NCBI GenBank assembly: GCA_027574665.1
Contig: CM050657.1
Location: 13,962,404 to 14,026,403, forward strand
Reading direction: 5' to 3'
Source: Rhynochetos jubatus
Taxonomy: Eukaryota; Chordata; Aves; Eurypygiformes; Rhynochetidae
DNA length: 64,000 bases
Part shown: positions 1 through 8,089 of the stretch, in pieces
Layout: each line of letters opens with the position of its first letter
How positions within the stretch are numbered: the first letter of the stretch is position 1
The notes under the pieces: generated by a model
The model's database searches: none
The model's input: only the letters and a program-made list of their open reading frames with translations
Told to the model about the DNA's origin: nothing
Program-made: the position numbers and the translations under genes

Positions 1-5
1 GCAAT

Positions 6-180
6 GTGAGTGCAGTGTTTTGCTCCTCTTGGCAGGCCTTTGCAATGCCAGCTAGCCCTGGAGCTGTGGGCTTTGTGGTTCTCCGGACGCTAACCCTAAG
101 CGTAACCCTAATTGTTAGGTTGCGCGGTTTCCGACCCGGCCCCTGTGGGTTCTGGCTAATAAAGGTGGGGAGGCAGCAAT
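6..180 (+). repeat. Leftmost complete monomer, 175 bp, divergent hinge
   Basis: This copy is one base short in the GC-rich part of the hinge (ccgacccggcccc instead of ccggccccggcccc). Its inverted telomere motif is altered to ttaggttg. Its core begins gtgagtg, a variant otherwise seen only at 1413 and at the HOR boundaries after 43.9 kb. Bases 1-5 are the tail of the preceding copy. Confidence 0.9.
158..163 (+). promoter_or_regulatory. AATAAA hexamer in ctaataaagg-type linkers, with downstream GT-rich core
   Basis: First example of AATAAA at monomer position 154-159. It is followed within about 10-15 bases by CA dinucleotides (ggcagcaat) and then by the GT-rich start of the next core (tgtgggtgcagtgttttg). 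That order and spacing match a vertebrate polyadenylation site: hexamer, CA cleavage site, GU-rich element. Only monomers with the ctaataaagg linker have it. Linkers ctagggaagg and ctaatacagg lack it. Whether the + strand is transcribed is unknown, so this is a sequence match only. Confidence 0.3.
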
Positions 181-356
181 GTGGGTGCAGTGTTTTGCTC
201 CTCTTGGCAGGCCTTTGCAATGCCAGCTAGCCCTGGAGCTGTGGGCTTTCTGGTTCTCCGGACGCTAACCCTAAGCGTAACCCTAATTGTTAGGGTGCGT
301 GGTTTCCGGTCCCGGCCCCTCTGGGTTCTGGCTAGGAAAGGTGGGGCGGCAGCAAT
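181..356 (+). repeat. Representative satellite monomer (176 bp)
   Basis: This is a typical complete monomer. Positions 1-78 form a CpG-free core containing a pyrimidine-rich run ending in cag (tgctcctcttggcag), a StuI site (AGGCCT) and an NheI site (GCTAGC). Positions 79-134 form the hinge: all seven consensus CpGs lie here, with telomere-like hexamers and the GC-rich ccggccccgg stretch. Positions 135-167 form the linker, here ctaggaaagg, followed by ggggcggcagcaat, which leads into the next core. The monomer is not a multiple of three long, so any reading frame shifts at each copy. The strand given is that on which the CCCTAA hexamers read. Confidence 0.95.
262..296 (-). repeat. Interstitial telomere-like segment with inverted TTAGGG (common type)
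   Basis: Example of the segment found in nearly every monomer. From the hinge start, four hexamers stand in register: CGCTAA, CCCTAA, GCGTAA, CCCTAA. They match CCCTAA with one, zero, two and zero changes. A 3-base spacer TTG follows, then TTAGGG in the opposite orientation. ACCCTAA (280-286) and TTAGGGT (290-296) are perfect inverted arms of 7 bp around TTG. TTAGGG reads on the minus strand in the first part, hence the strand given. TTAGGG is the telomere repeat of vertebrates and of many other eukaryotes. Origin from a telomere-derived seed is inferred. Confidence 0.9.
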
Positions 357-1324
357 GTGGGTGCAGTGTTTTGCTCCTCTTGGCAGGCCTTTGCAATGCC
401 AGCTAGCCCTGGAGCTGTGGGCTTTCTGGTTCTCCTGACGCTAACCCTAAGCGTAACCCTAATTGTTAGGGTGCACGGTTTCCGGCCCCGGCCCCTCTGG
501 GTTCTGGCTAGGGAAGGTGGGGAGGCAGCAATGTGGGTGCAGTGTTTTGCTGCTCTTGGCAGGCCTTTGCAATGCCAGCTAGCCCTGGAGCTGTGGGCTT
601 TCTGGTTCTCCGGACGCTAACCCTAAGCGTAACCCTAATTGTTAGGGTGCGCGGTTTCCGGCCCCGGCCCCTGTGGGTTCTGGCCAATAAATGTGGGGAG
701 GCAGCAATGTGGGTGCAGTGTTTTGCTCCTCTTGGCAGGCCTTTGCAATGCCAGCTAGCCCTGGAGCTGTGGGCTTTCTGGTTCTCCGGACGCTAACCCT
801 AACCCTAACCCTAATAGTTAGGGTGGGCGGTTTACGGCCCCGGCCCCTGTGGGTTCTGGCTAATAAATGTGGGGAGGCAGCAATGTGGGTGCAGTGTTTT
901 GCTCCTCTTGGCAGGCCTTTGCAATGCCAGCTAGCCCTGGAGCTGTGGGCTTTCTGGTTCTCCGGACGCTAACCCTAAGCGTAACCCTACTTGTTAGGGT
1001 GTGCGGTTTCCGGTCCCGGCCCCTGTGGGTTCTGGCTAGGAAAGCTGGGGAGGCAGCAATGTGGGTGCAGTGTTTTGCTCCTCTTGGCAGGCCTTTGCAA
1101 TGCCAGCTAGCCCTGGAGCTGTGGGCTTTCTGGTTCTCCGGACGCTAACCCTAGGCGTAACCCTAATTGTTAGGGTGCGCGGTTTCCGGCCCCGGCCCCT
1201 GTGGGTTCTGGCTAATAAAGGTGGGGAGGCAGCAATGTGGGTGCAGTGTTTTGCTCCTCTTGGCAGGCCTTTGCAATGCCAGCTAGCCCTGGAGCTGTGG
1301 GCTTTCTGGTTCTCCGGACGCTAA

Positions 1325-1342
1325 CCCTAACCCTAACCCTAA
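1325..1342 (-). repeat. Interstitial telomeric segment, pure (CCCTAA)3 type
   Basis: Example of the second main hinge type. Three perfect CCCTAA hexamers are followed by tatttgacgtgcgcgg, so the inverted TTAGGG is absent. The pure triple recurs at many places, for example near 2029, 4850, 8530, 11170, 13990, 22610, 33340, 43880 and 60960. It nearly always goes with the tatttgacg continuation. Exceptions near 5368 (pure triple followed by ttgttagggt) and 795 (tagttagggt) show that the halves can recombine. The + strand carries the C-rich telomere sequence. Confidence 0.9.
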
Positions 1343-1346
1343 TATT

Positions 1347-1353
1347 TGACGTG
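1347..1353 (+). promoter_or_regulatory. TGACGTG motif in tatttgacg-type hinges (CRE-half-site-like)
   Basis: Monomers lacking the inverted TTAGGG read tatttgacgtgcgcgg, giving TGACGTG. This contains the TGACG half-site bound by ATF/CREB-type bZIP proteins and the ACGTG core used by bHLH-PAS factors. Only a motif match is seen. The site recurs in every monomer of this hinge type, and a variant reads gacgtgtgcgg. Function is not shown. Confidence 0.2.
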
Positions 1354-1940
1354 CGCGGTTTCCGGCCCCGGCCCCTCTGGGTTCTGGCTAGGAAAGGTGG
1401 GGCGGCAGCAATGTGAGTGCAGTGTTTTGCTCCTCTTGGCAGGCCTTTGCAATGCCAGCTAGCCCTGGAGCTGTGGGCTTTCTGGTTCTCCGGATGCTAA
1501 CCCTAAGCGTAACCCTAAAATGTGACGTGCGCGGTTTCCGGCCTCGGCCCGTGTGGGTTCTGGCTAGGGAAGGTGGGGAGGCAGCAATGTGGGTGCAGTG
1601 TTTTGCTCCTCTTGGCAGGCCTTTGCAATGCCAGCTAGCCCTGGAGCTGTGGGCTTTCTGGTTCTCCGGACGCTAACCCTAAGCGTAACCCTAATAGTTA
1701 GGGTGGGCGGTTTACGGCCCCGGCCCCTGTGGGTTCTGGCTAATAAAGGTGGGGAGGCAGCAATGTGGGTGCAGTGTTTTGCTCCTCTTGGCAGGCCTTT
1801 GCAATGCCAGCTAGCCCTGGAGCTGTGGGCTTTCTGGTTCTCCGGACGCTAACCCTAAGCGTAACCCTAATATTTGACGTGTGCGGTTTCCAGCCCCGGC
1901 CCCTCCGGATTCTGGCTAATAAAGGTGGGGAGGCAGCAAT

Positions 1941-2117
1941 GTGGGTGCAGTGTTTTGCTCTTCTTGGCAGGCCTTTGCAATGCCAGCTAGCCACTTGAGC
2001 TGTGGGCTTTCTGGTTCTCCGGACGCTAACCCTAACCCTAACCCTAATATCTGACGTGCGCGGTTTCCAGCCCCGGCCCCTCCGGATTCTGGCTAATAAA
2101 GGTGGGGAGGCAGCAAT
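1941..2117 (+). repeat. 177-bp monomer with a damaged core
   Basis: This copy reads agccacttgagctg where the consensus is agccctggagctg, a net gain of one base inside the otherwise frozen core. Its hinge is a pure (CCCTAA)3 followed by tatctgacg. No other monomer seen shares the core change, so it is a private mutation in the less homogenised left part. Confidence 0.9.
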
Positions 2118-2997
2118 GTGGGTGCAGTGTTTTGCTCCTCTTGGCAGGCCTTTGCAATGCCAGCTAGCCCTGGAGCTGTGGGCTTTCTGGTTCTGTGGAC
2201 GCTAACCCTAAGCGTAACCCTAATTGTTAGGGTGCGCGGTTTCCGGCCCCGGCCCCTCTGGGTTCTGGCTAGGGAAGGTGGGGAGGCAGCAATGTGGGTG
2301 CAGTGTTTTGCTCCTCTTGGCAGGCCTTTGCAATGCCAGCTAGCCCTGGAGCTGTGGGCTTTCTGGTTCTCCGGACGCTAACCCTAACCCTAACTCTAAT
2401 ATTTGACGTGCGCGGTTTCCGGCCCCGGCCCCTCTGGATTCTGGCTAATGAAGGTGGGGATGCAGCAATGTGGGTGCAGTGTTTTGCTCCTCTTGGCAGG
2501 CCTTTGCAATGCCAGCTAGCCCTGGAGCTGTGGGCTTTCTGGTTCTCCGGACGCTAACCCTAAGCGTAACCCTAATATTTGACGTGCGCGGTTTCCAGCC
2601 CCGGCTCCTCCGGATTCTGGCTAATAAAGGTGGGGAGGCAGCAATGTGGGTGCAGTGTTTTGCTCCTCTTGGCAGGCCTTTGCAATGCCAGCTAGCCCTG
2701 GAGCTGTGGGCTTTCTGGTTCTCCGGACGCTAAACCTAACCCTAACCCTAATATTTGACGTGCGCGGTTTCCGCCCCCGGCCCCTGTGGGTTCTGGCTAA
2801 TAAAGGTGGGGAGGCAGCAATGTGGGTGCAGTGTTTTGCTCCTCTTGGCAGGCCTTTGCAATGCCAGCTAGCCCTGGAGCTGTGGGCTTTCTGGTTCTCC
2901 GGACGCTAACCCTAAGCATAACCCTAATTGTTAGGGTGCGCGGTTTCTGGCCCCGGCCCCTCTGGGTTCTGGCTAATAAAGGTGGGGAGGCATCAAT

Positions 2998-3167
2998 GTG
3001 GGTGCAGTGTTTTGCTGCTCTTGGCAGGCCTTTGCAATGCCAGCTAGCCCTGGAGCTGTGGGCTTTCTGGTTCTCCGGACGCTAACCCTAACCCTAATAT
3101 TTGACGTGCGCGGTTTCCGGCCCCGGCCCCTCCGGATTCTGGCTAATAAAGGTGGGGAGGCAGCAAT
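2998..3167 (+). repeat. 170-bp monomer, one telomere hexamer deleted
   Basis: The hinge has two CCCTAA units before tatttgacg instead of three, shortening the monomer by exactly 6 bp. The linker is ctaataaagg and the core has the tgctgctctt variant. This is a loss of one telomere hexamer, as expected from slippage. Confidence 0.93.
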
Positions 3168-3519
3168 GTGGGTGCAGTGTTTTGCTCCTCTTGGCAGGCC
3201 TTTGCAATGCCAGCTAGCCCTGGAGCTGTGGGCTTTCTGGTTCTCCGGACGCTAACCCTAAGCATAACCCTAATTGTTAGGGTGCGCGGTTTCCGGCCCC
3301 GGCCCCTCTGGGTTCTGGCTAATGAAGGTGGGGATGCAGCAATGTGGGTGCAGTGTTTTGCTGCTCTTGGCAGGCCTTTGCAATGCCAGCTAGCCCTGGA
3401 GCTGTGGGCTTTCTGGTTCTCCGGACGCTAACCCTAACCCTAACCCTAATATTTGACGTGCGCGGTTTCCGCCCCCGGCCCCTGTGGGTTCTGGCTAATA
3501 AAGGTGGGGAGGCAGCAAT

Positions 3520-4751
3520 GTGGGTGCAGTGTTTTGCTCCTCTTGGCAGGCCTTTGCAATGCCAGCTAGCCCTGGAGCTGTGGGCTTTCTGGTTCTCCGG
3601 ACGCTAACCCTAAGCGTAACCCTAATTGTTAGGGTGCGCGGTTTCCGGCCCCGGCCCCTCTGGGTTCTGGCTAGGGAAGGTGGGGAGGCAGCAATGTGGG
3701 TGCAGTGTTTTGCTCCTCTTGGCAGGCCTTTGCAATGCCAGCTAGCCCTGGAGCTGTGGGCTTTCTGGTTCTCCGGACGCTAACCCTAGGCGTAACCCTA
3801 ATTGTTCGGGTGCGCGGTTTCCGGCCCCGGCCCCTGTGGGTTCTGGCTAATAAAGGTGGGGAGGCAGCAATGTGGGTGCAGTGTTTTGCTCCTCTTGGCA
3901 GGCCTTTGCAATGCCAGCTAGCCCTGGAGCTGTGGGCTTTCTGGTTCTCCGGACGCTAACCCTAAGCGTAACCCTAATATTTGACGTGTGCGGTTTCCGG
4001 CCCCGGCCCCTCTGGGTTCTGGCTAATAAAGGTGGGGAGGCAGCAATGTGGGTGCAGTGTTTTGCTCCTCTTGGCAGGCCTTTGCAATGCCAGCTAGCCC
4101 TGGAGCTGTGGGCTTTCTGGTTCTCCGGACGCTAACCCTAAGCGTAACCCTAATTGTTAGGGTGCGCGGTTTCCGGCCCCGGCCCCTCTGGGTTCTGGCT
4201 AGCTAAGGTGGGGAGGCAGCAATGTGGGTGCAGTGTTTTGCTGCTCTTGGCAGGCCTTTGCAATGCCAGCTAGCCCTGGAGCTGTGGGCTTTCTGGTTCT
4301 CCGGACGCTAACCCTAAGCGTAACCCTAATTGTTAGGGTGCGCGGTTTCCGGCCCCGGCCCCTCTGGGTTCTGGCTAGGGAAGGTGGGGAGGCAGCAATG
4401 TGGGTGCAGTGTTTTGCTCCTCTTGGCAGGCCTTTGCAATGCCAGCTAGCCCTGGAGCTGTGGGCTTTCTGGTTCTCCGGACGCTAACCCTAGGCGTAAC
4501 CCTAATTGTTCGGGTGCGCGGTTTCCGGCCCCGGCCCCTGTGGGTTCTGGCTAATAAAGGTGGGGAGGCAGCAATGTGGGTGCAGTGTTTTGTTCCTCTT
4601 GGCAGGCCTTTGCAATGCCAGCTAGCCCTGGAGCTGTGGGCTTTCTGGTTCTCCGGACGCTAACCCTAAGCGTAACCCTAATATTTGACGTGTGCGGTTT
4701 CCGGCCCCGGCCCCTCTGGGTTCTGGCTAATAAAGGTGGGGAGGCAGCAAT
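3520..4751 (+). repeat. Local 4-monomer (704-bp) tandem duplication
   Basis: Monomers at 3520, 3696 and 3872 match those at 4224, 4400 and 4576 in order: an inverted-telomere hinge with ctagggaagg linker, then a ccctaggcgtaa hinge with ttcgggt and ctaataaagg, then tatttgacgtgtg with ctaataaagg. The offset is 704 bp. The monomer at 4048 (ctagctaagg linker) closes the first unit, but the matching fourth monomer at 4752 differs. A private c-to-t change (tgttcctctt) in the core at 4576 postdates the duplication. Confidence 0.8.
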
Positions 4752-7743
4752 GTGGGTGCAGTGTTTTGCTCCTCTTGGCAGGCCTTTGCAATGCCAGCTA
4801 GCCCTGGAGCTGTGGGCTTTCTGGTTCTCCGGACGCTAACCCTAACCCTAACCCTAATATTTGACGTGCGCGGTTTCCAGCCCCGGCCCCTCCGGATTCT
4901 GGCTAATAAAGGTGGGGAGGCAGCAATGTGGGTGCAGTGTTTTGCTCCTCTTGGCAGGCCTTTGCAATGCCAGCTAGCCCTGGAGCTGTGGGCTTTCTGG
5001 TTCTCCGGACGCTAACCCTAAGCGTAACCCTAATTGTTAGGGTGTGCGGTTTCTGGCCCCGGCCCCTCTGGGTTCTGGCTAATAAAGGTGGGGAGGCAGC
5101 AATGTGGGTGCAGTGTTTTGCTCCTCTTGGCAGGCCTTTGCAATGCCAGCTAGCCCTGGAGCTGTGGGCTTTCTGGTTCTCCGGACGCTAACCCTAAGCG
5201 TAACCCTAATTGTTAGGGTGCGCGGTTTCCGGCCCCGGCCCCTGTGGGTTCTGGCTAGGGAAGGTGGGGAGGCAGCAATGTGGGTGCAGTGTTTTGCTGC
5301 TCTTGGCAGGCCTTTGCAATGCCAGCTAGCCCTGGAGCTGTGGGCTTTCTGGTTCTCCGGACGCTAACCCTAACCCTAACCCTAATTGTTAGGGTGCGCG
5401 GTTTCCGCCCCCGTCCCCTCTGGGTTCTGGCTAGGGAAGGTGGGGAGGCAGCAATGTGGGTGCAGTGTTTTGCTCCTCTTGGCAGGCCTTTGCAATGCCA
5501 GCTAGCCCTGGAGCTGTGGGCTTTCTGGTTCTCCGGACGCTAACCCTAAGCGTAACCCTAATATTTGACGTGTGCGGTTTCCGGCCCCGGCCCCTGTGGG
5601 TTCTGGCTAATAAAGGTGGGGAGGCAGCAATGTGGGTGCAGTGTTTTGCTCCTCTTGGCAGGCCTTTGCAATGCCAGCTAGCCCTGGAGCTGTGGGCTTT
5701 GTGGTTCTCCGGACGCTAACCCTAAGCGTAACCCTAATTGTTAGGGTGCGCGGTTTCCGCCTCCGGCCCCTCTGGGTTCTGGCTAGGGAAGGTGGGGAGG
5801 CAGCAATGTGGGTGCAGTGTTTTGCTCCTCTTGGCAGGCCTTTGCAATGCCAGCTAGCCCTGGAGCTGTGGGCTTTCTGGTTCTCCGGATGCTAACCCTA
5901 AGCGTAACCCTAAAATGTGACGTGCGCGGTTTCCGGCCTCGGCCCGTGTGGGTTCTGGCTAGGGAAGGTGGGGAGGCAGCAATGTGGGTGCAGTGTTTTG
6001 CTCCTCTTGGCAGGCCTTTGCAATGCCAGCTAGCCCTGGAGCTGTGGGCTTTCTGGTTCTCCGGACGCTAACCCTAAGCGTAACCCTAATTGTTCGGGTG
6101 CGCATTTTCCGGTCCCGGCCCGTCTGGGTTCTGGCTAATAAAGGTGGGGAGGCAGCAATGTGGGTGCAGTGTTTTGCTCCTCTTGGCAGGCCTTTGCAAT
6201 GCCAGCTAGCCCTGGAGCTGTGGGCTTTCTGGTTCTCCGGACGCTAACCCTAAGCGTAACCCTAATTGTTAGCGTCCGCGGTTTCCGGCCCCGGCCCCTG
6301 TGGGTTCTGGCTAATACAGGTGGGGAGGCAGCAATGTGGGTGCAGTGTTTTGCTCCTCTTGGCAGGCCTTTGCAATGCCAGCTAGCCCTGGAGCTGTGGG
6401 CTTTCTGGTTCTCCGGACGCTAACCCTAAGCGTAACCCTAATTGTTAGGGTGCGCGGTTTCCGGCCCTTGCCACTGTGGGTTCTGGCTAGGGAAGGTGGG
6501 GAGGCAGCAATGTGGGTGCAGTGTTTTGCTCCTCTTGGCAGGCCTTTGCAATGCCAGCTAGCCCTGGAGCTGTGGGCTTTCTGGTTCTCCGGACGCTAAC
6601 CCTAAGCGTAACCCTAATTGTTAGGGTGCGCGGTTTCCGGCCCCGGCCCCTCTGGGTTCTGGCTAGGGAAGGTGGGGAGGCAGCAATGTGGGTGCAGTGT
6701 TTTGCTCCTCTTGGCAGGCCTTTGCAATGCCAGCTAGCCCTGGAGCTGTGGGCTTTCTGGTTCTCCGGACGCTAACCCTAACCCTAACCCTAATATTTGA
6801 CGTGCGCGGTTTCCGGCCCCGGCCCCTCTGGGTTCTGGCTAATAAAGCTGGGGAGGGAGCAATGTGGGTGCAGTGTTTTGCTCCTCTTGGCAGGCCTTTG
6901 CAATGCCAGCTAGCCCTGGAGCTGTGGGCTTTCTGGTTCTCTGGACGCTAACCCTAAGCGTAACCCTAATTGTTAGGGTGCGCGGTTTCCGGCCCCGGCC
7001 CCTCTGGGTTCTGGCTTGGAAAGGTGGGGCGGCAGCAATGTGGGTGCAGTGTTTTGCTCCTCTTGGCAGGCCTTTGCAATGCCAGCTAGCCCTGGAGCTG
7101 TGGGCTTTCTGGTTCTCCGGACGCTAACCCTAGGCGTAACCCTAATTGTTCGGGTGCGCGGTTTCCGGCCCCGGCCCCTGTGGGTTCTGGCTAATAAAGG
7201 TGGGGAGGCAGCAATGTGGGTGCAGTGTTTTGCTCCTCTTGGCAGGCCTTTGCAATGCCAGCTAGCCCTGGAGCTGTGGGCTTTCTGGTTCTCCGGACGC
7301 TAACCCTAAGCGTAACCCTAATTGTTCGGGTGCGCGGTTTCCGGCCCCGGCCCCTCTGGGTTCTGGCTAATAAAGGTGGGGAGGCAGCAATGTGGGTGCA
7401 GTGTTTTGCTCCTCTTGGCAGGCCTTTGCAATGCCAGCTAGCCCTGGAGCTGTGGGCTTTCTGGTTCTCCGGACGCTAACCCTAAGCGTAACCCTAATAT
7501 TTGACGTGTGCGGTTTCCGGCCCCGGCCCCTCCGGATTCTGGCTAATAAAGGTGGGGAGGCAGCAATGTGGGTGCAGTGTTTTGCTGCTCTTGGCAGGCC
7601 TTTGCAATGCCAGCTAGCCCTGGAGCTGTGGGCTTTCTGGTTCTCCGGACGCTAACCCTAAGCGTAACCCTAATTGTTAGGGTGTGCGGTTTCTGGCCCC
7701 GGCCCCTCTGGGTTCTGGCTAATAAAGGTGGGGAGGCATCAAT

Positions 7744-7913
7744 GTGGGTGCAGTGTTTTGCTCCTCTTGGCAGGCCTTTGCAAAGCCAGCTAGCCCTGGA
7801 GCTGTGGGCTTTCTGGTTCTCCGGACGCTAACCCTAACCCTAATATTTGACGTGCGCGGTTTCCGCCCCCGTCCCCTCTGGGTTCTGGCTAGGGAAGGTG
7901 GGGAGGCAGCAAT
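7744..7913 (+). repeat. 170-bp monomer with two CCCTAA units
   Basis: The hinge lacks one hexamer (two CCCTAA then tatttgacg). The core also has a private change, tttgcaaagcc instead of tttgcaatgcc. The linker is ctagggaagg and the GC-rich part reads cccccgtcccc. Confidence 0.92.
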
Positions 7914-8089
7914 GTGGGTGCAGTGTTTTGCTCCTCTTGGCAGGCCTTTGCAATGCCAGCTAGCCCTGGAGCTGTGGGCTTTCTGGTTCTCCGGACGCTA
8001 ACCCTAAGCGTAACCCTAATTGTTCGGGTGCGCATTTTCCGGTCCCGGCCCGTCTGGGTTCTGGCTAATAAAGGTGGGGAGGCAGCAAT

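Larger units (their letters stand above)
1..8089. repeat. Left heterogeneous satellite segment
   Basis: About 46 monomers with mixed hinge and linker types and no regular long period apart from the 4-mer duplication at 3520. It contains the 175-bp copy, one 177-bp copy and two 170-bp copies (2998, 7744). A cassette at 5632-6335 strings together a ctttgtgg core, an aaatgtgacg hinge, a cattttccgg hinge and a ttagcgtccgcgg hinge. Similar cassettes recur at 15828, 19524 and 37813. Apart from the repeat I see nothing here. Confidence 0.8.

Noticed and set aside
181-356. NFI-type site TTGGC...GCCA in the core
   Set aside because: The half-sites ttggca and tgccag are separated by about 11 bases rather than the 5 of the usual NFI palindrome spacer, so a specific call is not supported.
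1740-1994. Minus-strand open frame of 84 codons
   Set aside because: It exists only because one monomer has a private insertion (cacttgag) that alters a stop. It is the complement of the satellite and resembles no protein.
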